Assembly: GCA_026874595.1 (NCBI GenBank)
Contig: CM049320.1
Coordinates: 19,911,714-19,975,713, forward strand
Direction of reading: 5' to 3'
Length of the DNA stretch: 64,000 nt
Origin: Sipunculus nudus
Taxonomy: Eukaryota > Annelida > Sipuncula > Golfingiida > Sipunculidae
This document shows, piece after piece, positions 39,501-47,229 of the stretch; the first letter of the stretch is position 1; every line of letters begins with the position of its first letter. The notes below the pieces were generated by a model, which was not told the origin of the DNA, did no database searches, and saw only the letters and a list, made by a program, of their open reading frames with translations. The position numbers and the translations under genes are program-made.

Positions 39501-41801
39501 ACATACGGGGCAAACAAAGCCTGATCTCCAATTCTGTTGAGGCAGGAAAATAATTAACAAAATGCTTATTTGCTTAAAGAACAAAGTTTGTACACACCCT
39601 GACAGTGTCCAGAAAAGAAATCCAGGTGATGGCAGCATACTGAGAAAACTTGTCTGTCACCATATACATTATTAGAGCGAGGTACAAAGACTCCTATAAG
39701 CATTAGAAGAATGAAGAAATCTGCGTGGAGAACAGCTGACACAAGTGTGAGGGTTTTAACACTTACACATTGGAAAGGCCACTACAAGCCATGTTATGTG
39801 ACATCCCCTCAGCTATTTGTAAGCCACCAAAATGCCTGCAGATTTGACACTAAGAACCCCCCAGTTTTAACTCGTCTTGGAGGTAAAATTAATGTTAGAC
39901 ATTATTGATTTCGGATCTATATGGTTCTAGGGCACTCCTACCGTAAAGTTGATAATTTTTTTTTCATTCACCTGGGAAATTCTCATATAGATTCATAAAA
40001 TTCTAATTTAGACTTTGTTGGAAAGCCAATTGGTTGAATGTCGGCAAGGGACACCCGGAATGTCAACAAACGTGATGTTTCAACTGAACGTACATGCCAT
40101 GTTGTTATGACGATAAACCTACAAACTTCCACAAAAGATTGGTATCCATCTAAATTATTATAATTTTGTACTTAAAATGTGGATATTTGTCATTTCTTGA
40201 GACATTTTCTATGTTTATGTTGCCTGTTATGAAGGATGGGCCATGTCATCAATTTTCAAGATGGCAGCCGTTGGACTTGCTGCTTGATAGACATTGTTTG
40301 ACAACTTTCAGAATATGTTTTGAACAAAATAAAAATAAAATAATGTTCAATAAACTTTAGTTACTCAAATTCAAGAATTTTCACTTATGTCTTAGGATAA
40401 AAAAACTGTCTGACATCATTTTGACACTGGATAACCATAATGCAATGCAATGGGCATTCCCCTGTACTTTCTGTTACGGACAACATAAAAGTGATATACG
40501 CTTTACCAGGAGTACCAAAACTATCTAACAAAACATTACAAAGGGGAAAAAACATGTAAAAGTGTAAGATTTTACAATTCTGTCAGGCTTTTGGTGATTT
40601 TCAATTGTGTTTTTTACATATTTGATGAATAAATCTGTGAATGTGTCTTTTTTTTCACCTTTCTTTGAAGTTCACCCAGTCTTAATTAGTTTTCTATACC
40701 TGAACAGGTAGGATGTGGTAAATTGATCCTTATTTGAAATCAACATAATATTTCATGTTAAACATACAAGTGTTATTCTTATACATTTCTCGGAACAAAT
40801 CATATATGGTTTTGTCTAATTTATTTCAGTTAGATTTTGTCATTTCGTCATTTTGTCACATGGGGAATATATTAGTAACCTGAACTGGATGCCCGGGATT
40901 AGCAATGAATGAATGAACCATGTTGGTTTTGAAAAAGGTTCTGGGAAGGCCACTGATGTCATCCCTGAAAAATACCTTAGTTCAGTGAGGCAGTGATGAG
41001 TTACGCTAACGGTTCCATAATTACTGGAGTTTACCAGTTGATGAATAGTTGGCCATGCAAGGTTATATAATTTGCTGCGAGATAGGTAAACCTGTTCTAA
41101 GCTTTGCGACACAGCAAGGTTTGATGCCTCTGTTAGAGGGAGGAATTATGTTTCAACCATTACATCAACTGGGCCAGTCTACCAATCTTGATGTAATCAA
41201 AGCGTTGATGGTCCTTGCTGCTGTCTCATCATCAAGATGGTTCTGGATCTTGCCAATTCTGCGTAGAGGGTAGATATTCTCACGACCGATCTTGTCTGGC
41301 ACTCCATACTCATGACAGCATCAAAGTTGGCCCCAAGATTATGGACAGAGTGTACTGGTTATATTTCTGTACTACCAATACAGATTTTAAGTGCCATGCT
41401 TCCTATTCAGTCTTATAATACTGGTGTGGCACTTACTGTCAAATCAAAAAGTACCAAATGTACCTCTTGAACTGGGTTAACAGTGGTGTGAGTGTGAGCT
41501 GGTATGGTATGAGATGACAAAGTGTGATGTGCGAGTGGGGTCTTCAGACTACAGTGGGCCTACACTACAGTACAGACTACAGACTAAGTGTACAGTAGTA
41601 GTAGTACATGGAAGTGTCAATGCTAGTGTTATTTACTTGTTAACCAGGTTTCGCCGTGTTTCATAACTTGACATCCGTGACAGAAATGTAATAAATTTAT
41701 GCAAGGTAAACTTCAAATGTCACGTCACTATGGTGACAGGAGCCTACCTGGCTAACACGCAGTGCTGGTTGAGAGACATCGTTCTCTGTGGCTGCCGACA
41801 T
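7930..41801 (-). CDS. PEX2: PEX2, peroxisome biogenesis factor 2 (whole gene, 8 coding exons)
   Basis: PEX2 is an integral peroxisomal membrane protein. With PEX10 and PEX12 it forms the RING ubiquitin-ligase channel that ubiquitinates the import receptor PEX5 so that it can be recycled. The gene is read as join of 41748-41801, 38228-38305, 37275-37337, 12676-12879, 11926-12078, 10717-10764, 8869-9072 and 7930-8049, all on the - strand. Every junction is GT-AG and phase 0. The total is 924 bp, 307 residues plus stop, against about 305 in human PEX2. Residues align with the vertebrate protein throughout: LDAAEL near 19-24, FEYVERELLWHGFA at about 187-200, and the C3HC4 RING with C243, C246, C258, H260, C263, C266, C279 and C282. 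Hydrophobic segments in exons 5 and 7 fit membrane spans. Nothing in the frame is broken, so the gene looks functional. The unusual feature is the 24.4-kb intron 3, which hosts transposons and two + strand coding exons. Confidence 0.95.
8505..8660 (-). repeat. Dispersed repeat R, copy 1 (inverted relative to copy 2)
   Basis: Read on the - strand it contains 'ctcctggtggcagcc' followed by 'atggattacaggaat' and a run similar to copy 2 at 8722-8845 and to copy 3 at 58866-58985. The conserved core is a 'ctccctggtgg' block and, about 50-80 bp later, 'atggattacaggaat'. Family unknown; possibly SINE- or MITE-like. Confidence 0.6.
8722..8845 (+). repeat. Dispersed repeat R, copy 2
   Basis: Contains 'tacaaggctctccctggtgg', then 'gaaatggattacaggaat' and 'ccactgtgcagggagtgt'. 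The same order of blocks is seen at 58866-58985 in CROCC intron sequence. Together with copy 1 it forms an imperfect inverted pair about 60 bp apart. Confidence 0.6.
8869..9072 (-). CDS. PEX2: PEX2 exon 7 (membrane segment and most of the RING)
   Basis: 68 codons (residues 201-268), acceptor attttcag ending at 9073 and donor CAG|gtatag at 8868. It begins EFLFFMLPLVN, a hydrophobic segment that aligns with the same position of vertebrate PEX2. It continues to the RING: ECAICGEWP, then IGCQHVFCYYCIQ, with the conserved GEWP motif between the first and second ligand pairs. Confidence 0.95.
9073..10716 (-). other. PEX2 intron 6
   Basis: No exon. It contains a (TG)n microsatellite at about 10016-10064 and, at 10440-10600, decayed sequence resembling the 'gggcacctctataaagtgg' motif of the pogo-like element at 13545. 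Confidence 0.8.
10016..10064. repeat. (TG)n microsatellite
   Basis: Uninterrupted TG run in PEX2 intron 6; the poly-Cys/Val frame over it is not a gene. Confidence 0.95.
10717..10764 (-). CDS. PEX2: PEX2 exon 6 (48-bp microexon)
   Basis: 16 codons (residues 185-200), VGFEYVERELLWHGFA, flanked by ttcttacag at 10765 and GCA|gtaagt at 10716. This is one of the most conserved PEX2 stretches and anchors the identification. Confidence 0.95.
10765..11925 (-). other. PEX2 intron 5 with repeat family B
   Basis: Most of this intron is a family-B repeat array (10860-11610). No coding signal. Confidence 0.85.
10860..11610 (+). repeat. Repeat family B, copy 1
   Basis: Recurrent segments 'ggtcaaggtcaccagtttc', 'ttggttgaaacaatttg' and 'aaatatgaggaaaaaat' repeat at intervals of roughly 110-150 bp. 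The same segments in the same order occur at 26560-27340. Both copies lie in PEX2 introns. It is related in style to the A arrays (AGGTCA half sites) but has different spacer sequence. Confidence 0.7.
11926..12078 (-). CDS. PEX2: PEX2 exon 5 (membrane segment)
   Basis: 51 codons (residues 134-184) between acceptor tttatcag at 12079 and donor CAG|gtcagt at 11925. The correct frame reads LWLAVDWLDRVWKLATLLNF and onward; a longer open frame shifted by one base is a shadow. Residues about 146-158 are hydrophobic, followed by RGQYRSVLERVLGIRAVF, matching the vertebrate RGKF-x-TLTERLLGIHSVF block. Confidence 0.93.
12079..12675 (-). other. PEX2 intron 4
   Basis: A 597-bp intron with GT-AG ends; AT-rich, with no gene or clear repeat beyond short TA runs. 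Confidence 0.9.
12676..12879 (-). CDS. PEX2: PEX2 exon 4
   Basis: 68 codons (residues 66-133); acceptor tttatttcag at 12880 and donor AAG|gttaca at 12675. It reads FSLHVAESTLGQDLLALKYRNE and then KILYAVLSICLTWLKDRS, aligning with the vertebrate GQSVLNIKY and WYAVCTIGGRWLEER segments. The donor is weak (gttaca) but is fixed by frame and homology. Confidence 0.93.
13140..15015 (+). repeat. Repeat family C, split by a pogo-like element
   Basis: Units with 'attggtaaatatgtataatgagtttc' and 'tcattaaatatgcatggat' repeat at about 150-180 bp from 13140 to 13544 and resume at 14912 (atggtgagtttcgtgaaaagcc) exactly where the unit was broken. The 3' end has gacagacggacagac and a hairpin catatgcc/ggcgtatg near 14995-15012. 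It is similar in build to the other hairpin-ended, tandem-core elements here. Confidence 0.65.
13545..14909. mobile_element. Non-autonomous pogo/Tc1-like DNA transposon, TA target duplication
   Basis: Left end TA|cagtggaacctct at 13543-13557; right end agaggttcgactg|TA at 14897-14911. The ends are inverted repeats (cagtSgaacctct) flanked by a TA dinucleotide on each side. It interrupts a family-C unit cleanly, which proves insertion. Both ends contain subrepeats of gtgggcacctctataaa. The 1.37-kb interior has no transposase frame, so it is non-autonomous. Assignment to the pogo/Tc1-mariner group rests on TA duplication and the CAGT start. Confidence 0.8.
15291..16996 (+). mobile_element. Hairpin-ended tandem-core element E1 (Pearl/DINE-like)
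   Basis: The 5' end reads actagatgtgtcggaacaacac, followed by the hairpin tgcccccgcctggggca. The 3' end is a longer hairpin, tgccccggccac-ttt-gtggcgggggca, with its right arm at about 16981-16992. The interior is a tandem array with units of 180-181 bp; matching points are 16463, 16643 and 16824. A second element (E1b, 15677-16356) is inserted into an A-run of one unit. The combination of terminal hairpins and a tandem core fits Pearl/DINE-type Helentron-derived elements; the family call is inference, the structure is seen. Confidence 0.75.
15677..16356 (+). mobile_element. Element E1b nested inside E1
   Basis: It starts actagaatattagc, the same ACTAGA start as E1, E2 and E3, and ends tagcccatcagcctataagc followed by tgagggctaaaa, a hairpin (tagccc/gggcta and tcagc/gctga). 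Two internal units of about 350 bp share 'gatataaacttctgagtg'-type segments, followed by a ggac/ggacagac run at 16257-16312. The host sequence resumes as acggctgtacatgtgt, which continues the interrupted E1 unit. Non-coding. Confidence 0.75.
17367..17438. repeat. (TA)n microsatellite
   Basis: Long uninterrupted TA run in PEX2 intron 3; source of a spurious Ile/Tyr frame. Confidence 0.95.
19000..19078. repeat. (TAATA)n pentanucleotide repeat
   Basis: About 15 units of TAATA with a few substitutions at the right end. Confidence 0.95.
20117..21031 (+). mobile_element. Hairpin-ended tandem-core element E3
   Basis: The 5' end aactagaatacgg is followed by the hairpin tagtcg-acagg-cgacta (20132-20148) and gtatctgccaaaat. 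The 3' end is the hairpin gtatccgcaaaac-ttt-gttttggtggatac (about 20993-21022), whose right arm is an inverted match of the 5' gtatctgccaaaat. Two core units of about 281 bp begin near 20242 and 20523 with 'ggatgtctgc' and contain gtaggtggYgccacctg. Same architecture and same ACTAGA start as E1, with unrelated core sequence. Open frames on both strands over the core are not genes. Confidence 0.72.
23002..23022 (+). CDS. Candidate first coding exon on + strand inside PEX2 intron 3 (MDPYNQL)
   Basis: A strong translation-start context (caccATGG) is followed by six codons and a good donor (CTG|gtaagatc at 23023), phase 0. It would splice in frame to the exon at 32146-32283. About 130 bp of upstream sequence (22870-23001) is less AT-rich than the surroundings and could be 5' UTR. 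The exon is only 21 bp, so the evidence is the start context, the donor and the in-frame partner. It may be an alternative start of CROCC, 36 kb downstream, or an independent nested gene. Confidence 0.45.
24470..24504. repeat. (TA)n microsatellite
   Basis: TA dinucleotide run in PEX2 intron 3. Confidence 0.95.
26560..27340 (+). repeat. Repeat family B, copy 2
   Basis: It shares with 10860-11610 the segments 'ggtcaagatcaccagttt', 'gaaacaatttgtgtatcaaatttgagg' (in part) and 'gaaaatatgcaatagtt', repeated about five times at 110-150 bp. Open frames over it on both strands are repeat-derived. Confidence 0.7.
28374..28525. mobile_element. 152-bp MITE with TA target duplication
   Basis: Left end TA|cagtgaaatctc at 28372-28385; right end gagatttcactg|TA at 28514-28527. 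The inverted repeats are perfect over 12 bp. Inside are imperfect copies of 'gtggtcat..ttagcagg'. The CAGT ends and TA duplication link it to the pogo/Tc1-mariner group. Confidence 0.85.
30808..30898. repeat. Purine-rich (GA)n/(GAGA)n tract
   Basis: A run of GA/GAAA/GGAGA units of about 90 bp, almost all purine on the + strand. Confidence 0.9.
32146..32283 (+). CDS. Acidic coding exon on + strand inside PEX2 intron 3
   Basis: 46 codons between acceptor aatttcag (ending 32145) and donor CAG|gtaagg (32284), phase 0 at both ends, with no stop. It reads DGSPVDPELHLKDPFEPGEG and then a strongly acidic, helix-prone stretch, SEEDSELEEIQREIEREN. The clean splice sites, codon-like composition in an AT-rich intron and the charged helix make this a convincing exon. 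It joins in phase to 23002-23022 upstream and to the CROCC exon at 59101 downstream, where the coiled-coil character would continue. I do not recognise the sequence as a named domain, so membership of CROCC is a hypothesis. Confidence 0.65.
32527..33350 (+). mobile_element. Hairpin-ended tandem-core element E2 (shorter relative of E1)
   Basis: The 5' end actagatgtgtcggaacgac continues into a perfect hairpin gtgtcg-gaa-cgacac, then tgcccccgcctggggca. The 3' end is tatgccccggccac-ttt-gtggagggggcata. The core has units of about 180 bp with 'caccaaaaatcaggccaatatctgcagg'-type segments. At 32698-32715 it contains gagctgagggctaaaac, the 3' junction of E1b with E1, although the rest of E1b is missing. 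E2 is thus an internally deleted copy of the E1+E1b composite. Confidence 0.75.
36240..36800 (+). repeat. Degenerate minisatellite of about 35-45 bp units
   Basis: The motif 'tggtcaaaacccctttgaa' plus 'cctggacaaatccaacct' recurs at least ten times with much divergence. It opens with acaatcgaacctggtt (about 36262), which resembles the CAGTCGAACCTCT end of the pogo-like elements. A 67-codon frame on the - strand is repeat-derived. Confidence 0.7.
36968..37001. repeat. Perfect 34-bp palindrome, no spacer
   Basis: The arm tctcttgttcaaattta is followed immediately by its exact reverse complement. After a 2-bp mismatch on each side the pairing resumes for five bases (acata/tatgt), giving a 48-bp near-palindrome at 36961-37008. 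It lies in PEX2 intron 3, about 270 bp from exon 3. Confidence 0.95.
37275..37337 (-). CDS. PEX2: PEX2 exon 3
   Basis: 21 codons (residues 45-65), PDLLVRYDPEITALLKLALWK, between acceptor ttattacag at 37338 and donor AAA|gtaagt at 37274. It aligns with the vertebrate PGLLARFEPEVKACL segment. Confidence 0.93.
37338..38227 (-). other. PEX2 intron 2
   Basis: 890-bp intron. A 98-codon open frame on the - strand (37647-37943) has no recognisable similarity and no supporting splice sites; I do not call it a gene. Confidence 0.85.
38228..38305 (-). CDS. PEX2: PEX2 exon 2
   Basis: 26 codons (residues 19-44) beginning LDAAELDDELLQILKDQ, matching the vertebrate RISQLDALELNKAL region. Acceptor ttgttgtag at 38306, donor AAG|gttagt at 38227. 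Confidence 0.93.
40860..41345 (-). pseudogene. Decayed non-LTR retrotransposon reverse transcriptase fragment
   Basis: Read on the - strand from 41340, one frame gives NLGANFDAVMSME, and after a one-base frame change LRRIGKIQNHLDDETAART then INALITSRL. This is the end of the reverse transcriptase domain of CR1/Jockey-type non-LTR elements (consensus NLGVxFDxxLSMExQ, LRxIxxIRxxLxxxTA, LVxALVxSRLDYCN). Further downstream are stops and remnants of the region just after it. The fragment is frameshifted and truncated, so it is a dead copy. I do not assign a clade with confidence. Confidence 0.7.
41724..41737. promoter_or_regulatory. Palindromic X-box-like (RFX) motif
   Basis: GTCACT-AT-GGTGAC fits the X-box consensus RYYNYY, 1-3 spacer, RRNRAC on both strands. 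RFX factors use this motif to drive ciliary genes. It is 62 bp inside PEX2 from the start codon and 6.8 kb upstream of CROCC exon 1. Binding is not shown. Confidence 0.4.
41748..41801 (-). CDS. PEX2: PEX2 exon 1 with start codon
   Basis: 18 codons, ATG at 41801-41799, MSAATENDVSQPALRVSQ, donor CAG|gtaggc at 41747. The ending LRVSQ followed by LDA from exon 2 matches vertebrate VLRISQLDA, which fixes both the start exon and the frame. Confidence 0.92.
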
Positions 41802-41880
41802 GTTGCTTCGCCAACCACGGGTGTTACGAGCCTTCTGATTGGCCTGTCATTGAACCTTTTACGACATCTGTTGAAAAGAA
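41802..41880 (-). promoter_or_regulatory. PEX2 5' UTR and proximal promoter with a CCAAT box
   Basis: On the - strand a CCAAT box (forward attgg at 41838-41842) lies about 40 bp upstream of the start codon. No TATA box is evident. The transcription start cannot be placed. Confidence 0.4.
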
Positions 41881-42448
41881 TGATGGTATAATAAATATGT
41901 GTTTTCAGATTTAGCTATATTTAGACAAAACACATATTTATGACATGTCACTATGATTTTGCACTTAAAGATCATTATCGACAAATGGATGAGGGCCGTT
42001 CTGAGAATTAACCTTTGCTTGCCGTAAGTGGGTTCGTTGCCACAAAGCAGTCAGTGTAAACAAGCCCCAACCTGAAACGGTGCACATGTTTATTGTTGAG
42101 TGACAGTTATTAGTGCTCTGCGAAGAAGTCCTTTTTAAATAACTGATTTGGATCTTCTAATCGAGGCGTTTTACGAACCATGTATCAGGTTTAAGACTCA
42201 GCAGCTGTTGAGGATATGAGCATTAATTTATTTTAATAAAGCAAAAAAATTACTTTTTAAGTCGAATGATTTTTTTTTTTTCAATTTCATTAGTCAGGGA
42301 ATTCGCTCTCCAAATTTAAATCGACAAAAGCAGTTGCCAATAAAAAATGAATATTCGTTTGAAAATTCGTTCCTGTGTCATATTCTCCAAAAGTTGGCTA
42401 ATGATTTTTTTATTTGATTAAATGTTAGTTGAAGTACTACTAATTATA

Positions 42449-42454
<6 letters not shown>

Positions 42455-42504
<50 letters not shown>
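42455..42504. repeat. (TA)n microsatellite
   Basis: TA dinucleotide run between PEX2 and CROCC. Confidence 0.95.
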
Positions 42505-42508
<4 letters not shown>

Positions 42509-42976
42509 CGCAGATGAAATATACATTTGAAAATTATGTTTGCACCTATTATTTAACATTTTGTATCAGAAATATAATCTGCGTTTATAAAAAAATATAT
42601 ATGATTTTGTACATAAATTCAAAGTTATTTTTTTACAGGATGTGTTCCTTTTCAATTTAATGTTACAACTGATATGCAAATTCGACAAAGGGACTTAAAT
42701 TTCTATCCTTCAAAATCCTATAGCAGGAATTAAGAGAAAAAACTGAAATACCTGCATTTGCTCTTTTTTTCAAAATTTAATATAAACTATTTTATAACAG
42801 AGAATTATTAATTATATGGCTATTTACCCAAAGTATCGTCATTATATTTACTGAAACTATTCTATTATCATTTTGTTTTTTAAGCTTCTGTTTTTGGCTT
42901 CTTCTGCTTGATTATCATTATTATTACTGTTGTTGTTGTTGCTTCTGCGGCGACTGCTTTATTTTTATTTTTATAA

Positions 42977-43030
42977 GTAATAGTAGTAGTAGTAGTAGTA
43001 GTTGTAGTAGTAGTATAGTAATAGTATAGC
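42977..43030. repeat. (TAG)n trinucleotide repeat
   Basis: TAG/TAGT repeat with two interruptions; gives a poly-Thr/Tyr frame on the - strand that is not a gene. Confidence 0.9.
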
Positions 43031-44251
43031 AGTGCCACTAAGGTTTTCGAAGTTGACATCTCACCGTTTACTGGCAACATCTTTGGGAACAAAAATACTG
43101 CTTGGCGTGTGTGTTTGTTTTATAATTTGTCAAGATATTGACTACATTGCGCATGTGCTAATTTTATTCATAATTACAAAAAATACTAATCCTCGCGTAT
43201 ATTATAAGTGCATTCCTGAAATATGAAGAAAATTTTAAGCTCTTTGTCGGCAGAATAACAGCCAAGACTGTAAAATTTTAAATGACATTTCATTTTATGG
43301 TTCTCAAAATTATGTTATTAAAATATACTTTGCCAATCAATAGCATATGCAAAAAATCGGATAACTATACACCTCAACAGGATTGACCATTACGTTCCAG
43401 GGAGGCATCACCAGGACTATTAGAATTGGCACCAACATCGTAACTGCACGTTATCGCACGATTATACGCCCACCACCTGTGATTAAAGCAACCAGACACT
43501 CATAGATACATTAGTTGGTGCATCTGATATTCCAGAACAGTACAAATAAAGCTGATTTCCCCCTTGACATTTTTCCTGTTCTCTTCTGCGGTACTGACGA
43601 CTCCACAATCAACGAAGTTATCGTATCCCCTTGCCTGTGAAATGAATGAAGTGGACATTTAGCAAAAACATATGTATCTAAAATCAGTCCAAAAGTTTTT
43701 TTAAAGTCCATATTAGACCTATGAAGTATACTTTTAAACCTGTTTCAGTGTTCTTTCTGATGGTATACATAATTTTTTTTCATTTTTAAACAGTACTTTA
43801 TTTTAAGCACCCAGTAACTGCAAGCCCCTTGCTAACGGGCTAATATTAAACTACATGACAAGACCTCTAAAGCGTCTCTATCTACCTTAAACTGAAATTT
43901 TAAATTTTGATTCAATACAAAATTTAACATTTGATTTTTCAACAAGAAAGACGCACAGTAGAGGGGAAAAACACTTTAAATATTGTCACGTAGTTTAATA
44001 TTAATACACCAAAAAGGGGCTTTCTATTATGGGTGCTTTAAATAGCGTACCTGTTTTAAAAATATATATAAATTTTTTTAATGTTACAAAATCACATTAA
44101 AATAAATGATTCAAAAACATGTATACCATCAGAACGAACACTGTACGAGGTTTAAAAAAATGTATACTATATGGAGTATATTATGAATTTAACACATTTT
44201 TTTATTGATTTTAGATATAGGGGTGTTGTCAATTATGCTATACCTTAATAT

Positions 44252-44445
44252 TCAGGGGCGGATCCATAATTTTGGGAAAGGAGGGGTCAAACCAAAGAGA
44301 ACAAATGAAAAAGCCTGAAAAAAGGTCCCCAGACCCAGAAAAGGAGGGGGGGGGGTCCAGGCCGAAAAATTGGTCTGAAACCCTTAAAAAAGGTTGTGGC
44401 GACTGAAAAAGGAGGGGGTCCAGACCTCCCCCTGGATCCGCTTCT
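44252..44445. mobile_element. MITE with caggggcggatcc ends
   Basis: The left end caggggcggatcca and the right end tggatccgcttctg are inverted repeats, flanked by atatt on both sides, a possible 5-bp target duplication. The interior holds direct subrepeats of 'ctgaaaaaaggt' and 'ggagggggtcca'. Related decayed copy at 5462-5728. Superfamily not certain. Confidence 0.7.
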
Positions 44446-45557
44446 GATATTTTAACAGTTATTTTCTGCATTGCAAGTTCTTTGACATGAGATAGTGTTT
44501 CAGGGCACCAGTTGGAACTAATAAATCATGCATGCATGGGCCCTTAGTCTAGTCAGTTTCCTTGACTCCTAAGCCAATCCCGGAAAACAATTGCAAAAGA
44601 AATGATTTTCATTGTTTGATGACCAGAAAGACCAAAGATTAACATATTGACGTCCCAGGAGATAAAACAAGGCAAAGTGGTTAAAATCATAATTAATTAA
44701 TGGACTTATTACCGCAATAGAATAAACCCTTATTCTTCAATATCTTACGAAAACAGGCATAACCATGTATTAATATACAATAAATTTAAATCCAGTTTAT
44801 TTGTTGAACATATATTCTCAGATACTTTGCTAAAACACATGGTTAACTAGTTAAGCGCGCAGACACAAGTATATCAATATATATTCGGCCACGAAAAAGT
44901 GCAAACGTATCTATATAGGTTCCAGACAAACTTAAGGCCGAGGTAGATATAGATTACGTCAAATGATATAATTGGTCCGTGGGTTCTGCTTCCGATAAGA
45001 TGCCTTAATTTTTTTATTCTTGTACTGTTACAAACTTTACGTCATGTGTTGTCAAAATATTCCTCACTTCGAGAACAGACTTTTCATTAACCAGCCATAC
45101 ATTTTACATCAACGCACGAACTCTCTGACTGACAAATGATCCCTAATGGACAAGTTCAAGAAAACATTATTTCTGCATAATAAACAATGAATATTAGTCA
45201 TTCTTTATAATTTGATTTAATACAAGCATAACTGAAAATGAAATTATGAAAATATGGAACTGACGTAAACAAGATTTAAGCGCGCATGGCTCTCTTGGTC
45301 AGACACAAACGGCAAAGAATAGCTAACCCTCAGCCCACGTGTGGTCAACTTGCTTCATTCATATTCCGAACTGAACTTCCTATCTTTGTATATCTGACGG
45401 CAGCTAACATTACGTAACTAATACCACTGGCTATAGGCAAAGTTAATCACATATCCCTGCATGGTCAAACACTCGCGTATGACTGAGTGCAGAATCTGCA
45501 CTGCAGATAGGCCTACATAGGGTCGTCGCCAAGGGAGAACATGCTGCAGTATATACT

Positions 45558-45694
45558 ATAGGGCCCTGCGCGGGGCGGGTTTTGACCCGCGGGCCCCCGC
45601 AAAGGAATCTTTCCGGGGCGGGGCGGGCTACATCTAAGAAAGTGTGGGGCGGGGCGGGCCGAAATGACGTCTGTGCGGGGCGGGGCGGGCTGCA
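45558..45694. repeat. GC-rich block with repeated gggGCGGGGCGGGC
   Basis: Four copies of a ggggcgggg(cgggc) motif plus an inverted pair gcgggttttgacccgc in otherwise AT-rich DNA. It begins tagggccctgcgcgggg, which looks like a transposon terminus. The composition is unlike anything else in the window. It could be a GC-rich MITE remnant or Sp1-type sites and potential quadruplex DNA. Confidence 0.6.
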
Positions 45695-47149
45695 GGTTGA
45701 TGATCTGGCAGTTCAGTAAAATATGAATATAAAATTATACTTAAAAAAATATCATTTGAAGAAATTGGAATTTATGTATAAAATGTTTTCAGGTGTCGTA
45801 AATTTGAAAAAAAAAATTATCCCTGGTTACCCCTTATTCTGACTGACAGTTGTAACAACACTATGCAAATGTGTCTTTTCTAGGTATAACATCAATTTTT
45901 TATACAAAATAGATGGTGTATCCTTAATCTGAAATCTAGACTTTAAACAATTGTCTTTGCAATGGGAGCTGGTCATAACTTTGTATAAAGTTACCTGGCC
46001 TGATGTTGTATATGGACTGTAACCCTGTAGCCTACTTGTGTCATGTCTCACATATTACATAATATGGCTGGGCTTGATTACCTTTGATCTTGTAATAGAC
46101 AGTGTCTGGCTACAGCTGGCTCTGTAGGTGACCTGGAACTGCACAAAGCCTGCCTAAGATGGACTCCTTATCTAATTGTAACTTCATGTGCTGGCTAATT
46201 GTAAATGACACTGGTCACTGGCTGGTCAAATCCCTGTTTGGTCACAGCATAATGTGTTGATGATTGCTGTAAGAAACAAGGCTCGATCTGGCCATGTCCA
46301 GATCTCAATGAACATCCTGAACCGAAAGCCACATCAGTCAGATTACCCCTTTACTCCCTTGACCTGATTAGTCTCAGTTTCAGCTAACTTGCAGATTATG
46401 ACTATAAAAATTTTACCAGCAACACATCTCGTTAGTTTGATGGCTTGTGATTAGCCAATACTATTCTAAAGGGTTACTTTAGGTACAAATACTTTGAAGA
46501 AGTCTAATTTTTTTCTTTACTTTTTTTTATATATTTAAGTAGAAACAGACACAATAAACAAAAGGTTTGTTTATTACCCCTTGTAAAATATGAAAACATA
46601 TTTAAGGTGTGTTATATATAATACACACACATGCACGTATCACACAAAATGTATTTGTAGACGCTTGTGTATAACTTGATTAGCATAGACATATAGTAGG
46701 TTTTATGTTAACTCAGGATAAACATATATAAACTAATCTTCATAATGCAAATCAACCTTTAAGCCCATGTTAATTATATTTTATTTAAAACTTACATTTT
46801 TAATTTGAATTTAAAATGAATTTAAGGGGACACATACTGAGTGAACGCCCAAAACACAACCCTCACTTCATTGACATATATACGTTCATAGTCATATGAA
46901 ATCTTTTTCGGATGTATTTAAAGCTTCAATTTAACTAAAGACGTCATTTTTCATACTTATGGAAATCAATCAAAACAGATTATCTATAAATATTTAAAAA
47001 TATTTTTTATCATATATATATGCTATATGTGCGTGTAGTTTCAAAGTATACGGTACATATTTTATCATTGTTTCAATTTTATCAGCCACTTATAACATTT
47101 CGTCAGATCATCAGTTCCACCAACTCAGTTATAAGTAGGCCTATATCAG

Positions 47150-47152
<3 letters not shown>

Positions 47153-47225
<73 letters not shown>
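47153..47225. repeat. (TA)n microsatellite
   Basis: Long TA run with spurious frames on both strands. Confidence 0.95.

Positions 47226-47229
<4 letters not shown>

Larger units (their letters stand above)
38306..41747 (-). other. PEX2 intron 1
   Basis: 3.4-kb intron. Apart from a decayed reverse transcriptase fragment at about 40860-41345 and the X-box-like site at 41724-41737 I see nothing gene-like. Confidence 0.85.
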
